Source: Sphingopyxis terrae subsp. terrae NBRC 15098 (lineage in GTDB: Bacteria > Pseudomonadota > Alphaproteobacteria > Sphingomonadales > Sphingomonadaceae). From it: a stretch of 64,000 nucleotides of DNA. The stretch is from NCBI RefSeq assembly GCF_001598815.1, contig NZ_BCZQ01000012.1:62001-126000 (forward strand), in the 5' to 3' direction. Position 1 is the first letter of the stretch; every line of letters begins with the position of its first letter. This document shows positions 37,360 through 47,512 of the stretch, piece by piece. A program made the translations under genes and the position numbers. The notes under the pieces are model-generated. The model was not told the DNA's origin. It saw nothing but the letters and a program-made list of their open reading frames with translations, and searched no databases.

Positions 37360-38546
37360 GCGATCGCGATATAGCTTGCAGGCTCCCCCGCCGCGCGGGG
37401 TGCTGCGCCGATATCGCGGACGATCAGCGCGTTGGCAGAGATCAGCGGTTGCGTCTGGCCGCTGTCCTGTCCGTCGCAGGGGGTCAGCAGCCCCTTGTAG
37501 AGGCGCGCGCGCAGATAATCGCGCCTTGCCCCGCCGGGGCCGAGTGACACCGCGAGCGGGGCCTGGCCGACCTCCGGCAACGGCGCGGCCGCCCCGGCAA
37601 GGTAGCGGACGAGCGGTAGCAGAAAGAGCGTCGCGGTCACGAACGCCGACGACGGATTGCCCGGCAGGCCGAGCAGGATCGCGTCGCCGATCCGGCCGGC
37701 GATCAGCGGCTTGCCAGGGCGCATCGCGATCTTCCAGAAATCGAGCTGCCCGCCCGCATCGTCGAGCGCGCCGCGGACATGGTCGTGATCGCCCACCGAC
37801 GCGCCGCCAACGGTAACGATGACATCGTGCCGCCGCGCCATATCGCCCAATATATTGGCGAGAACGCCGCGATCGTCGCGCGCGCGCAGCGGCAGCGTGA
37901 CGTCGGCGGGTTCGGCGGCGAGCATCGCGGCGAGCATCGTGCCGTTGCTGTCGGGTATCTGGCCGGGCGCGAGCGCACGCCCGGGCGCGACCAGTTCGTC
38001 GCCTGTCGTCAGGATCGCGACGCGCGGGCGCTCCCCGACGATCAGATCGCCCGCACCGCCCATGATGGCGGCGGCGAGCGCGCCGGGAGAGAGGCGACAT
38101 CCCGCCGTGAGCAAATGCGCTCCCGCTGCAAAATCGCTTGCCCGGGCGCGGACATGGCGTCCACGCGACGCGGGGCCATCGCCGGTGAGCGTGAGGCGCG
38201 CGCCATCGGCGATGACATCCTCTTGCACCACCACGGTATCGGCATTGGCCGGCAGCATCGCGCCGGTGAAGATGCGGATCGCTTCGCCGGGGCCGAGCGC
38301 GTGGGCGGGCGCGGTGCCGGCGGCGACTTCGCCGGCGATCGTCCACGGGCCGGGCATATCGGCAAAGTGGATCGCATAGCCGTCCATCGCCGACAGCGCC
38401 GCCGCGGGCTGGTCGCGCCCGGCGACGACGTCCTGCGCAAGGTAGCGCCCGGCGCATTGCGCCACGCCGATATTGTCGGCGCCGAGCGGCGGCTTCAGCG
38501 CCAGCAGCCGCGCCTGGGCCTCCTCGACCGCGAGCAGCGCGCTCAT
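37356..38546 (-). CDS. moeA: Molybdopterin molybdenumtransferase MoeA
   Basis: A 396-residue enzyme that inserts molybdate into adenylated molybdopterin. Seen: [29 protein letters not shown], the MoCF/MogA-like domain with [25 protein letters not shown] and the [13 protein letters not shown] loop. Start overlaps the end of moaC as ATGA, so the two are coupled. The stop lies within the lexA -35. Confidence 0.95.
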   Translation of the reverse strand: MSALLAVEEAQARLLALKPPLGADNIGVAQCAGRYLAQDVVAGRDQPAAALSAMDGYAIHFADMPGPWTIAGEVAAGTAPAHALGPGEAIRIFTGAMLPANADTVVVQEDVIADGARLTLTGDGPASRGRHVRARASDFAAGAHLLTAGCRLSPGALAAAIMGGAGDLIVGERPRVAILTTGDELVAPGRALAPGQIPDSNGTMLAAMLAAEPADVTLPLRARDDRGVLANILGDMARRHDVIVTVGGASVGDHDHVRGALDDAGGQLDFWKIAMRPGKPLIAGRIGDAILLGLPGNPSSAFVTATLFLLPLVRYLAGAAAPLPEVGQAPLAVSLGPGGARRDYLRARLYKGLLTPCDGQDSGQTQPLISANALIVRDIGAAPRAAGEPASYIAIA

Positions 38547-39016
38547 GCGGCGCGCCAGTCGCCCGACCGGCCGCCGCTCTTTTCGAGCAGGCGGATATCG
38601 CCGAGCACCATCGTGCGGTCGAGCGCCTTCGCCATGTCGTAGAGCGTCAGCAATGCGACGGACGCGGCGGTTAGCGCCTCCATCTCGACCCCCGTCGGCC
38701 CGGTCGTCGCGGCGGTCGCGCGGACCGAAATGCCGTCGGCTTCCCAGTCGAATTCGACCGCGACGCTGGTCAACGCCAGCGGGTGGCAGAGCGGGATCAG
38801 CTCGGCGGTGCGCTTGGCTGCCATGATCCCGGCGATGCGCGCGGTCGACAGCACATCGCCCTTGGGCGCGTTGCCGGCGCGGATCGCGGCGAGCGCTTCG
38901 GGCGCCATCGCGATGCGACCGCTGGCGACGGCGTGCCGACCGGTCGCGGCCTTCGCGCCGACATCGACCATATGCGCCGCGCCGCTTTCGTCGAGATGTG
39001 TTGGTCGGTTCGTCAT
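38543..39016 (-). CDS. moaC: Cyclic pyranopterin monophosphate synthase MoaC
   Basis: A 157-residue enzyme of the first stage of molybdenum cofactor synthesis, acting with MoaA. Conserved blocks are [47 protein letters not shown] and [20 protein letters not shown], in which the active-site Lys and Asp occur. It precedes moeA with ATGA overlap and follows the histidine kinase gene by 16 bp. Confidence 0.96.
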   Translation of the reverse strand: MTNRPTHLDESGAAHMVDVGAKAATGRHAVASGRIAMAPEALAAIRAGNAPKGDVLSTARIAGIMAAKRTAELIPLCHPLALTSVAVEFDWEADGISVRATAATTGPTGVEMEALTAASVALLTLYDMAKALDRTMVLGDIRLLEKSGGRSGDWRAA

Positions 39017-39032
39017 CGATGCCGCCCCTTCG

Positions 39033-40262
39033 TCAATGCGCTTCGGACAGCGGAAAGGACACGGACACGCGTGTGCCCTTACCGACTTCGCTTTGAATAT
39101 CGAGCTGGCCGTTATGCCGTTCGCTGATGTGCTTGACGATCGCCAGCCCCAGCCCGGTGCCGCCGACCGAGCGGCTGCGTGCTTCGTCGACGCGGTAGAA
39201 GCGTTCGGTGAGACGCGGGAGGTGATCGGGCGCGATGCCTTCGCCTTCGTCCTGGACCGACAAACGGACGCGGCGGCCCTCGCGCGTCAGTTCGACCGTC
39301 ACCGGGGTGCCGGGGCGGCCGTATTTCATCGCGTTCGAGACGATATTGTGGACGAGCTGGCCGAGCTGCGCCGCGTCGCCCAGCACCGGCTGCGCTGCAT
39401 CGCCGAGGCGATCGGCAATGTCCTGCGGCCGCGCCTCTGCACTGTCCTTCATCTGCGCAAGCGTATGGCGGACGATGGCGGCGAAATCGACCGGGGTGGT
39501 CGGGCGGCGGAAGCGATCGGCTTCGACGCGCGAGATCGACAGCAGGTCGATGACAAGCTGCTGCATCCGCCGCGCCTCGCGCTCGATGATCGCGAGGAAA
39601 CGGTTGCGCGTCGGCGCATCGGCCTCGTCGTTCATGTCCTGCAATGTCTCGACATAGCCGAGGATCGCGGCAAGCGGCGTGCGCAGTTCGTGACTGGCGT
39701 TGGCGACGAAATCGGACCGCATGCGGTCGGCGGCATCGATCGCCGAGCGGTCGGACAAAAAGATGATGCGGCCGCCGTGCGACAGTGTCGCGATCCGCAT
39801 CGTCCAGCGCTGGCCGGGCCGCGGATAGTCGGCGAGATCGACGGTCATCGCGCCCGTGTCGACGTCGCCAGCCGACAGCCATTCGGCCGCCACCGGATGG
39901 CGGATCGCGGTGCGGATGTCGGCGCCGACGATGTGGCGTCCGAGCAGGCGGACCGCTGCATCGTTGGCGATGGCGACGACATTGTCGATTACCCCCAGCA
40001 CCGGTTCGCGCTCCTGATCGGCCCAGCGGGTGAAATCGGGATGGCGCAGCAGCAGCGGCGGTTCGACGGGGACGGGAGAGGCGACGGCAGGCGGCGCGGC
40101 GGCAGGCGGCGGCTGCGCGCCATAAACAAGGACCGCGCCGAGCGCCCCTGCGAGTGCCAGGATCGCGATCGAGGCAAGGTCGCCGCCGACAAGCGCCGCG
40201 AAAATCGCCGCGACGGCGACAAGCGTCAGCGCCGCAACCAAGCTGGACAGGCGGTCGAACAT
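39033..40262 (-). CDS. PhoR-like sensor histidine kinase
   Basis: A 409-residue membrane kinase: two close N-terminal helices (about 5-48), a Pro/Ala-rich linker, a PAS-like domain (about 70-175), HisKA with the phosphoacceptor in [19 protein letters not shown], and HATPase with [18 protein letters not shown] and [12 protein letters not shown]. It most resembles PhoR. No response regulator or pst genes are adjacent, so its partner is unknown. ATG 40262 was chosen; a GTG at 40280 is possible. Confidence 0.85.
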   Translation of the reverse strand: MFDRLSSLVAALTLVAVAAIFAALVGGDLASIAILALAGALGAVLVYGAQPPPAAAPPAVASPVPVEPPLLLRHPDFTRWADQEREPVLGVIDNVVAIANDAAVRLLGRHIVGADIRTAIRHPVAAEWLSAGDVDTGAMTVDLADYPRPGQRWTMRIATLSHGGRIIFLSDRSAIDAADRMRSDFVANASHELRTPLAAILGYVETLQDMNDEADAPTRNRFLAIIEREARRMQQLVIDLLSISRVEADRFRRPTTPVDFAAIVRHTLAQMKDSAEARPQDIADRLGDAAQPVLGDAAQLGQLVHNIVSNAMKYGRPGTPVTVELTREGRRVRLSVQDEGEGIAPDHLPRLTERFYRVDEARSRSVGGTGLGLAIVKHISERHNGQLDIQSEVGKGTRVSVSFPLSEAH

Positions 40263-40422
40263 CGACGCTGCGCCTCGCACGAAGCGGCGCGGCGCGCAAG
40301 GCGCTTCGCGGGGCGGTGCATCGGGTTACCATCGCGGCGCATCCTGTCCCAAAGCGGGAAGGGCGTGGGCGTCCGCCGGTCTTTTGCTTTTCCTAAAGGC
40401 TTCACTGGTTTAATGCGCGGCC

Positions 40423-40836
40423 ATGGAAGACAGCGACATCCCGACCGAAGCGCCCGCGACCGGCGACGAAGCCGTCCCCTCGCGGCGCAAGATGCTCGCG
40501 CTCGGCGCGGTCGGCGTGTCGGCGGCGCTGACCATCCGCCCCGCCTTTGCACAGACCGCGGTATCGGTGATGAACTGCCAGATTCCGGTGCCCGACGCAT
40601 CGGCCGCCGGCCGCTACATCGACGCGGCGGGCAAGCTTGTCCCGCCGGGGACCCAGGGGGCGTTTCCGGGCGCACCGCGGCCGTTCACCGGCGAGGAAGT
40701 CAAGCGCGCCTTTCGCGGCCAGACGCTGCCGGGCACCAGCTACAACCAGTCGCAGGCCTATCTGCAATATATCCGGCGCTTGCAGGCGGGGCAGAGCGGC
40801 TTTACCTGTTTCGCATCCATCCAGATGCCGCGCTGA
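40423..40836 (+). CDS. Hypothetical Tat-exported small protein
   Basis: A 137-residue protein with an acidic N-terminus, then a twin-arginine-type signal (PSRRKMLALGAVGVSAALTIRPAFAQ). The mature part of about 90 residues has two cysteines and the stretch PFTGEEVKRAFRGQTLPG. No family was recognised. It diverges from the histidine kinase gene and is followed after 57 bp by the hydrolase gene. Coding character and export signal are good; function unknown. Confidence 0.65.
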   Translation: MEDSDIPTEAPATGDEAVPSRRKMLALGAVGVSAALTIRPAFAQTAVSVMNCQIPVPDASAAGRYIDAAGKLVPPGTQGAFPGAPRPFTGEEVKRAFRGQTLPGTSYNQSQAYLQYIRRLQAGQSGFTCFASIQMPR

Positions 40837-40893
40837 TCGTCGCTCCCCCCTTTGCGATGATGGTTCGCCGGCATCGCAGACAAAGGGACAGAT

Positions 40894-41895
40894 GTGAAAC
40901 TAGCTTCGCTGAAAGCCGGGCGCGACGGCCGGCTCGTCGTCGTTTCGGACGACCTCGCCTGGTATGCCGATGCGACCCATATCGCGCCGACGCTGCAGGC
41001 GGCGCTTGACGACTGGGCGGAAACGGCGCCGCGGCTGAAGGCGCTTGCCGAAGATATCAATCACGAGGCGATCCCGCGCGAGCGCTTTCACGAGCGCGAC
41101 GCTGCATCGCCGCTGCCGCGCGCCTATCAATGGGCCGATGGCAGCGCCTATGTGAACCATGTCGCGCTGGTGCGGCAGGCGCGCGGCGCCGAAATGCCTG
41201 AAAGTTTCTGGCACGATCCGCTGATGTATCAGGGCGGCAGCGACGCCTTTCTGGCGCCGCGCGATCCGATTCCGCTCGGCGATCCGGCGTGGGGCTGCGA
41301 CATGGAGGCCGAGGTGGTGGTCGTCACCGGCGACGTGCCTATGGGTGTCGATGCCGAAACGGCGCGGAGCCACATTCTGCTCGTCGGCCTGACCAACGAC
41401 GTGTCGCTGCGCGGGCTGATCCCCGGCGAACTGGCCAAGGGCTTCGGCTTTTTCCAGTCGAAGCCGTCGAGTGCGATGTCGCCGGTGTTCGTTACTCCCG
41501 ACGCGCTCGGTGACCGGTGGCAGGACGGCAAGCTGCACGGCACGCTGTGCGTCGACCTCAACGGCCAGCCGCTCGGCCGCGCCGATGCCGGCGTCGACAT
41601 GACCTTCGACTTCGGCCAGCTGATCGCCCATGCCGCGAAAACGCGCGACCTGCGCGCGGGGACGATCATCGGATCGGGGACGGTTTCGAACCGCGACGCC
41701 GATGGCGGACCCGGCAAACCGATCGGTGAGGGCGGGCTCGGCTACAGCTGCCTTGCCGAAGTGCGGACGGTCGAGACGATCCGCGACGGCGAGGCGAAAA
41801 CGCCCTTCATGCAGGCAGGCGATACGGTGCGGATCTGGATGGACGACGAGCGCCACCACAGCATCTTCGGCGCGATCGAACAGACGGTCGCCTGA
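40894..41895 (+). CDS. Fumarylacetoacetate hydrolase-family protein
   Basis: A 333-residue protein of the FAH superfamily, which cleaves C-C bonds or opens rings in beta-diketo-type acids with a bound Mg or Ca ion. The metal-binding acidic residues fall in WGCDMEAEVVVVTGDVPMG, and the C-terminal GTIIGSGTVSNRDADGG and DTVRIWMDD motifs are clear. The GTG start has AAGGGA upstream. Substrate not deducible. Ends at a strong terminator. Confidence 0.9.
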   Translation: MKLASLKAGRDGRLVVVSDDLAWYADATHIAPTLQAALDDWAETAPRLKALAEDINHEAIPRERFHERDAASPLPRAYQWADGSAYVNHVALVRQARGAEMPESFWHDPLMYQGGSDAFLAPRDPIPLGDPAWGCDMEAEVVVVTGDVPMGVDAETARSHILLVGLTNDVSLRGLIPGELAKGFGFFQSKPSSAMSPVFVTPDALGDRWQDGKLHGTLCVDLNGQPLGRADAGVDMTFDFGQLIAHAAKTRDLRAGTIIGSGTVSNRDADGGPGKPIGEGGLGYSCLAEVRTVETIRDGEAKTPFMQAGDTVRIWMDDERHHSIFGAIEQTVA

Positions 41896-41914
41896 CGCGC
41901 CGGTGGCAAAAAAG

Positions 41915-41944
41915 AAGGGGCGGGAATGATCCCGCCCCTTTTTT
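41915..41944. terminator. Bidirectional intrinsic terminator
   Basis: AAGGGGCGGGA-ATGA-TCCCGCCCCTT: an 11-bp perfect stem with a 4-nt loop, followed by a T-run and preceded by an A-run. It separates the FAH-family gene (plus) from tadC (minus) and suits both. Confidence 0.93.
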
Positions 41945-41968
41945 GTTGGGTTTGCGATGCGACGTTCG

Positions 41969-43015
41969 TCAGGGCTTGCCGCCGCCGAGGCTGCCGCCCG
42001 ACATTGCATCGCTGAGCGAACAGGCCGCCGGCCCCAGAATGACGATGAACAGCACCGGCAGGATGAACAGGATCAGCGGCACCGTCATGATCGCGGGCAG
42101 GCGCGCGGCCTTTTCTTCGGCGCGCATCATGCGTTCGTTGCGGAATTCCGCCGACAGGACGCGGAGCGCGCTGGCAAGCGGCGTCCCGTATTTTTCGGTC
42201 TGGATCATGGTCGTGACCACGCCCTTCACCGATTCGAGGTTCACGCGATACGCCAGATTTTCGAACGCTTGCCGCCGCTCGGTCAAAAAGCCGAGTTCGA
42301 TCGAGGTCAGCGCGAATTCCTCGCCCAGTTCGGGATAGGCACGGCCGAGTTCCTTCGACACGCGGGAAAAGGCCGAGTCGACGGTCAGGCCCGCTTCGGC
42401 GCAGATGACCAGCAGGTCGAGCGCGTCGGGAAGGCCTTTGCGGATCGCGTCGGTGCGCTTTTGCCGCTTGTTCTGGATGAACAGGTCGGGCGCCTTGTAA
42501 CCGAGGATGAGCATGGCCATCGTCGCGCCCGAACGCTTGAACGGCGTCAGGTCGGGCCACATGTCGACCCAATAGATGAGCAATGCCGCGATACCGCCGA
42601 AGACGATCGGCAGGACGAGGCGGCCGAAAATGACCGCGACGGCCAGATCCTTCGACCGGATGCCGGCCTGCGCCAGCTTTTGCTGCACTTCCTTGATCTG
42701 GCTGTCCTGCAGCACCTGCAGCTTGCCGAGGAAGGTGCGCATCTTGTCGGCAGTATGGTTCTTGCGGACGAGGCGCGCGCGGCGCTTGGCGGTCGAGGCG
42801 GTGATCCCCGCCTTCAGCTGTTCGCGGCGATCGTTGAGCGCCTTCACGCGCTTCGCCATCGGGTCGCGAACGGTCAGCGCGCCGTAAATGGCCACCATGA
42901 CCGCGAAGATGCCGACCGCAACGAGCATGGTCGAGGCCCAGACGACGTCGACGCCCAATAGGGTCGGGCCGGGCTGCGATCCGGAGAAGGCGGTGAGGAG
43001 GAGGGTGCTGTTCAT
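41969..43015 (-). CDS. tadC: Tad pilus platform protein TadC
   Basis: A 348-residue type II secretion F-domain protein with helices near residues 27-47, 128-150, 160-175 and 310-332. The F domain contains GLPDALDLLVICAEAGLTVDSAFSRVSKEL. With TadB it forms the inner-membrane platform of the Flp/Tad pilus. It is the last gene of the minus-strand cluster, 13 bp after tadB. Confidence 0.92.
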   Translation of the reverse strand: MNSTLLLTAFSGSQPGPTLLGVDVVWASTMLVAVGIFAVMVAIYGALTVRDPMAKRVKALNDRREQLKAGITASTAKRRARLVRKNHTADKMRTFLGKLQVLQDSQIKEVQQKLAQAGIRSKDLAVAVIFGRLVLPIVFGGIAALLIYWVDMWPDLTPFKRSGATMAMLILGYKAPDLFIQNKRQKRTDAIRKGLPDALDLLVICAEAGLTVDSAFSRVSKELGRAYPELGEEFALTSIELGFLTERRQAFENLAYRVNLESVKGVVTTMIQTEKYGTPLASALRVLSAEFRNERMMRAEEKAARLPAIMTVPLILFILPVLFIVILGPAACSLSDAMSGGSLGGGKP

Positions 43016-43028
43016 GCTGCGTCCTTCC

Positions 43029-44000
43029 TCAGATTTCGAACGAGATCATGCGCGACATGATGAAGGCGCCGATGCTCATCCACACCAGACCGCCCAGGCC
43101 AGCGACGATCAGCCGCTGTTCGAAGAAGAAGCCCTGAAGATAGCCGGGGTTCATCGACCAGACGACGCCGAAGACGAAGAACGGCAGGGCGCCGACGATA
43201 TAGGCCGAAGCCTTGGCTTCCGACGACATCGCCTTGATCTTCAGCTTCATCTGCGCGCGCTTGCGCAGCACGTCCGACAGATTGGCCAGCGTTTCGGCAA
43301 GATTGCCGCCCGTTTCGCGCTGGATCGCGATCGTGATGCAGAAGAACTGGAATTCGGGCGTGCCCAGCATTTCTGCCGATTCCTGCAACGCCTGTTCCAT
43401 CGTGTTGCCGATGCGGATGCGTTCGACGATCCCGCGAAACTCCTCGCCGACGGGGCCGGGCAGCTCCTGGCTCACCACCTGAAAGGTCTCGGTCACGGGA
43501 AGCCCCGATTTCAGACCGCGAACGAGCAGGTCGATCGCGTCGGGAAAGCGCGCATTGAACTGGAGGACGCGCTTCTTTATGATCCGCCCGACCACCATAT
43601 GCGGAAGCCCCACCCCGGCGAGCAGCCCGAACATCAGCGCCAGCATGAACGGCGCGCGCACGGACAGCATGCCGCCTGCAACGACGACGAACAATGCCAT
43701 CGACGCGAACATATATTTGCTGAGCGTCCAGCCCTTGCCGGTCCGGCGAAGGCGCAGTTCCATCAATTCGCGTCGCGGCATCAGGCTGCTGATGCTGGCG
43801 TTGCCGCTATTGCCGGCGGCAGCGATCGTCTTGCGCATCTGGGCCGCGACGACTGCCTCGGTCGAGGCCGCGTGGCGATCCTTCACCGACGACAGGCGGC
43901 GGCTCTTGGCCTTGCCGGCAGAAGGTCCGGCAAAAGCCAGCGCCAGCATGCCGACCGCCAGCAACGCGGCGCCGAATGTTAGGATGATTGGCAGGTTCAT
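43029..44000 (-). CDS. tadB: Tad pilus platform protein TadB
   Basis: A 323-residue F-domain protein. It has an N-terminal helix, paired helices around 95-135 and C-terminal helices around 265-320. The F domain shows FPDAIDLLVRGLKSGLPVTETFQVVSQELPGPVGEEF and QRETGGNLAETLANLSDVLRKR. In other Tad clusters the TadA/CpaF ATPase gene directly precedes it; here only 69 bp separate it from cpaE. Confidence 0.93.
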   Translation of the reverse strand: MNLPIILTFGAALLAVGMLALAFAGPSAGKAKSRRLSSVKDRHAASTEAVVAAQMRKTIAAAGNSGNASISSLMPRRELMELRLRRTGKGWTLSKYMFASMALFVVVAGGMLSVRAPFMLALMFGLLAGVGLPHMVVGRIIKKRVLQFNARFPDAIDLLVRGLKSGLPVTETFQVVSQELPGPVGEEFRGIVERIRIGNTMEQALQESAEMLGTPEFQFFCITIAIQRETGGNLAETLANLSDVLRKRAQMKLKIKAMSSEAKASAYIVGALPFFVFGVVWSMNPGYLQGFFFEQRLIVAGLGGLVWMSIGAFIMSRMISFEI

Positions 44001-44039
44001 GATCGCCCTTTGCCCCGTTCCCGCTGTGGCCGCGGCGGC

Positions 44040-44057
44040 GGCCGGCCTGAGCCGGCC
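44040..44057 (-). terminator. Hairpin in the cpaE-tadB gap
   Basis: GGCCGGC-CTGA-GCCGGCC: a 7-bp GC-only stem with a 4-nt loop, in the short gap where the pilus ATPase gene would be expected. There is no T-run after it on the minus strand, so it is more likely an attenuating or mRNA-protecting hairpin than a full terminator. Confidence 0.35.
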
Positions 44058-44069
44058 CCCGTCACGTGT

Positions 44070-45338
44070 TTATTTCGCGCCTTTTTTGACGAGCGTACCC
44101 AGACCGCCCAGCTTGCCGAGCAGCGAGCTGCCCGATTTTGCTTTCGCCGGTGCCACCTCTTCGGCTTCGGCATCGGCACCGTCGAGGACGACGCGCGTCA
44201 GATTGGCCCAGACTTGGCCGGCCTTGGTTCCCTTGCACACCTCGGCATAGGATTTGCCGAGCTTGGCCGCCTGCGCGACCAGCTTGGGGTCGAAGGGGAC
44301 GACGACATCGATCGCGCGTTCGATCGACGATTCGAACTCCTTGCGCGACAATTCGCCGATCGTGGTCTGGAACTTGTTCGCGACGAGCACGACGCGCGCG
44401 CCCGGCACATTCTGTTTGAACCACGACAGGAGACGGATCGTATCGCGCGCCGAAGCCAGCGTGACGTCCGTAACGAGCAGGATCGTCCCGCATTCCGACA
44501 CGAGGTGCGGGAAGGGGATCAGAACTTGACGCGGAATATCGACGATCGTCATCTCGAACGCGTTCCGCAGCTCTTCTTCGAGCTGGTAGAAGGCCGAACC
44601 GTCGGTCATCACCGGCTGGTGGATCGGCGCTTCGGCCGACAGCAGGCTGAGCTTGTCCGAGGCGCGTACCATCGCGCGTTCGATGAACAGCCCGTCGATA
44701 CGGCTGGGATTGTCGATCGCGTCGATCAGCCCGCGGCCGGGTTCGAGATCGAGCGTCAGCGCACCGGTGCCGAAATGCACGTCGAGGTCGAGAAGCGCGG
44801 TCTGGCGGTCGGCCTGTTCGCTGATCGCCCAGGCGAGTGAGGTCGACACCATCGAGGCGCCGACGCCGCCGCGCACGCCGACGACCGCCATCATGTGGTG
44901 CGGCTTGTCGTCATGCATGTCGGCATGCTTGGGGGCCGAAAGGATCGCCTGCGCATTGGTCAGCGCGTCGCGGACCTGATCGAGCGACAGCGGTTTCAGC
45001 AGGTAATCCTGAATGCCGCTCGACAAGAGATCGCGATAGAGGCGAACGTCGTTGACCTGGCCCGCCGCGATGACGACGGTGCCGGGTTCGCAGACTTCGG
45101 CCAGCGCGTTGATGTCGTTGATCGGATCGCCCGATTCGGACATGTCGACGAACAGGATGTTCGGGCTCGCCGAGACCGACAGCGACTGCACCGCGTTGCG
45201 CAGGCCGCCCTTGTTGCACTTCTCGATAGGCCAGCCCATGTCGGCGGCGGCGACGCGGATCAGCTCCAGCGTATCGTCGTCGCACACAAAGGCGTTGAAC
45301 GGGTCACGCAGCCCGGCTGCTTTGAAAGGCGCGTTCAC
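44070..45338 (-). CDS. cpaE: Tad pilus localisation ATPase CpaE/TadZ
   Basis: A 422-residue protein with an N-terminal receiver-like domain (NILFVDMSESGDP, YLLKPLSLDQVRDAL) and a ParA/MinD-type domain. The P-loop is the deviant VRGGVGASMVS, normal for TadZ. A Lys-rich tail (LLGKLGGLGTLVKKGAK) may bind membrane. CpaE/TadZ places the pilus machine at a cell pole. The GTG start overlaps the stop of cpaD. Confidence 0.92.
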   Translation of the reverse strand: MNAPFKAAGLRDPFNAFVCDDDTLELIRVAAADMGWPIEKCNKGGLRNAVQSLSVSASPNILFVDMSESGDPINDINALAEVCEPGTVVIAAGQVNDVRLYRDLLSSGIQDYLLKPLSLDQVRDALTNAQAILSAPKHADMHDDKPHHMMAVVGVRGGVGASMVSTSLAWAISEQADRQTALLDLDVHFGTGALTLDLEPGRGLIDAIDNPSRIDGLFIERAMVRASDKLSLLSAEAPIHQPVMTDGSAFYQLEEELRNAFEMTIVDIPRQVLIPFPHLVSECGTILLVTDVTLASARDTIRLLSWFKQNVPGARVVLVANKFQTTIGELSRKEFESSIERAIDVVVPFDPKLVAQAAKLGKSYAEVCKGTKAGQVWANLTRVVLDGADAEAEEVAPAKAKSGSSLLGKLGGLGTLVKKGAK

Positions 45339-45982
45339 TGGCTTCCTCCGCTGTTGCTGGTCGCCTGTCCGCGCAGATCGCCTGCGCCCGTCGGCGGTTT
45401 GTCGCGATAGGTCTTGATCGCGCGGGTCGCGGTCGTCGGATCATTGTCGCGCTCGCTGGTGCCCTTGATCAGATCGTTGGGATCGGCGACCATCGCGGCC
45501 AGATTGCTGTTCGTCGCACAGCCATAGTTGGCCGAGGTCGCGTTGTTGACGTTGATCGCCGAACGGCTCGACCAGTTGGGGCAGCTTGGCACCGAAGCCG
45601 ACGCCCGCGTCACGACGACGCGAACATAGCCCGGCGCGACCGCGCCCGTCGTCACCGGCACATCGCCGCTGAGCAGCAGGCCGCGGCGTTCGACCATTTC
45701 GCGGATCGTTTCCTTCGCGCCGCTGCTGCCATAGGCCGACGGGTCTTCGATCGCGATGCGATCGCCGTAGCGGACGTTCATCGCGTCGAGCCAGCCCTGC
45801 AGACGGCCTTGCTCGCTGGGGGCAAGGTCACCGCCCGCCGCCGCGACGTCGAACTGGTAGATGTCGTTGCGCACGACCGGCTGATGCACCGATTCAAGGC
45901 TGCGATTGCTGTTCGCGGCGCCTGCGCAGCCGGCGAGAGTGGTTGCCAGCGCCAGGACGGTCCAAGTTGCGATTTTCTTCAT
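45335..45982 (-). CDS. cpaD: CpaD-family pilus assembly lipoprotein
   Basis: A 215-residue lipoprotein with signal sequence ending TTLAGCAG (lipobox LAGC). The CpaD domain shows GRLQGWLDAMNVRYGDRIAIED and VPSCPNWSS. It is thought to help the CpaC secretin in the outer membrane. ATG 45982 has AGGAG upstream; a GTG at 46009 overlapping cpaC is an alternative start. Confidence 0.9.
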   Translation of the reverse strand: MKKIATWTVLALATTLAGCAGAANSNRSLESVHQPVVRNDIYQFDVAAAGGDLAPSEQGRLQGWLDAMNVRYGDRIAIEDPSAYGSSGAKETIREMVERRGLLLSGDVPVTTGAVAPGYVRVVVTRASASVPSCPNWSSRSAINVNNATSANYGCATNSNLAAMVADPNDLIKGTSERDNDPTTATRAIKTYRDKPPTGAGDLRGQATSNSGGSQ

Positions 45983-46005
45983 CACGTTGCTCCTGTTTGC
46001 CAGCA

Positions 46006-47511
46006 TCACTTCTTGAGGTTGAAGCCGGGCGCCGCATCGGGCGAACCCGCGCGCGGCCGGTCGGCATCGTTCACCGACGTTTCAAGGCGCGGTTTGGGAC
46101 GATCGCCGCCCGTCACGCCATCGGTCTGCTGGTTGAGCAGCAGGCGCTGAAGGTCGTTCGCGTCCTGATAGCCGTCGGTCGGCAGCTTGATCTCGTTCGC
46201 CGACACCGGCTTGACGAGATAGGGCGTCACCACGATCACCAGTTCGGTTTCACCGCGGCGGAAGCTGTCCGATTTGAACAGCATGCCGAGGATCGGCACG
46301 TCGCCGAGGCCCGGCACCTTGTCGATGGCGCCGATCGACCGGTTGTTCATCAGGCCGGCGATCATGAAGCTTTCGCCCGACCCGAGCTCAACCGTCGTTT
46401 CGGCGCGGCGGATCGTCAGCGCGGGGATCTGGAACCCGTCCATTTCGATCGCGCCTTCGGTCGACAGTTCCGACACTTCGGGACGGACGCGCAGGCTGAT
46501 ACGACCGTTCGACAGCACCGTCGGCGTATAGGCCAGGCTGACGCCATATTTGCGATATTCGATCGTCGTGCCGGCGAAGTTGCCGGGGATCGGGATCGGA
46601 AATTCGCCGCCCGCCAGGAAGTCGGCGGTTTCGCCCGAAATCGCGGTCAGGTTCGGCTGTGCCAGCGTGACGACCATGCCCGACCGTTCGCCGAGATCGA
46701 GCGAGGCCATCAGGTCCATGCCGAACAGGCGGCCGGCGGCGCCAAAGCTGTTGGTGCCGGCGGGAACGGTGAAATTATAGGCCGTCGTACCGGGCGCAAC
46801 CGGCGGATCGCCTTCGCCCGGATAGAGGATCGAGCCCGGCGAGCGGCCGCGCACGATGCTGCCGAGGAAGCCGTTGCCCATCGCCCCGTCGCGATCGCGC
46901 GACAGCACGTTGCCGTTGATTTCCTTGACGAGCGTGCGGTTCACTTCGGCGATGCGGACCTGCAGGTTGACCTGCAGCGGCGTCGCGGTGCGCAGGCGCG
47001 ACAGCACCTTTGTCTGTTCGCCGACAAACGCCTGGACGAGGCGTTCGGCCTCGGCCGCATCGTCGGGCGACTGGACAGTGCCAGTCAGCAGGACGAAGCC
47101 GTTCATCGTGTTCGACTGGATCTTCGCGTCGGGCATTGCGAGCGACAGCATCTGGTCGATCGTTTCGATATTGTTGCCGACGCGGGCAACGGTCGAATAG
47201 ACAACGCGGCCGTTGCCGTCGGTCGCATAGATGCTCGTTTCACCCGGCGCCTTGCCGAAGATGTAGAGCTGGCGCGACGAGCGGACCTGAACGTCGGCAA
47301 CCTGGTCGTTGGCGACGAAAACGTCTGACATTGCGGCCGGCAGGCTGACCAGGCGGCCGCGGCCGACCGACAGGTCGATGCTGCTGCTGGCGTTCTGAAC
47401 GGCCTGCGCAACGGCTTGCTGCGCGGGGGCGGAGATCAGCGTCGCTGCAACCAGGCCGACGGCCAGGGTGCGGGCGAGGGCCGCCGCCTTGAAATTGGCT
47501 TTGCTGTGCAT
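46006..47511 (-). CDS. cpaC: Tad pilus outer-membrane secretin CpaC/RcpA
   Basis: A 501-residue secretin with an N-terminal signal peptide (ending SAPAQQAVAQA), a pilus/BON-like domain (DLSVGRGRLVSLPAAMSDVFVAN) and a C-terminal secretin domain with VPGLGDVPILGMLFKS and TELVIVVTPYLVKPV. It forms the outer-membrane pore for the pilus. The ATG follows the stop of cpaB by one base. Confidence 0.94.
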   Translation of the reverse strand: MHSKANFKAAALARTLAVGLVAATLISAPAQQAVAQAVQNASSSIDLSVGRGRLVSLPAAMSDVFVANDQVADVQVRSSRQLYIFGKAPGETSIYATDGNGRVVYSTVARVGNNIETIDQMLSLAMPDAKIQSNTMNGFVLLTGTVQSPDDAAEAERLVQAFVGEQTKVLSRLRTATPLQVNLQVRIAEVNRTLVKEINGNVLSRDRDGAMGNGFLGSIVRGRSPGSILYPGEGDPPVAPGTTAYNFTVPAGTNSFGAAGRLFGMDLMASLDLGERSGMVVTLAQPNLTAISGETADFLAGGEFPIPIPGNFAGTTIEYRKYGVSLAYTPTVLSNGRISLRVRPEVSELSTEGAIEMDGFQIPALTIRRAETTVELGSGESFMIAGLMNNRSIGAIDKVPGLGDVPILGMLFKSDSFRRGETELVIVVTPYLVKPVSANEIKLPTDGYQDANDLQRLLLNQQTDGVTGGDRPKPRLETSVNDADRPRAGSPDAAPGFNLKK

Positions 47512-47512
47512 C

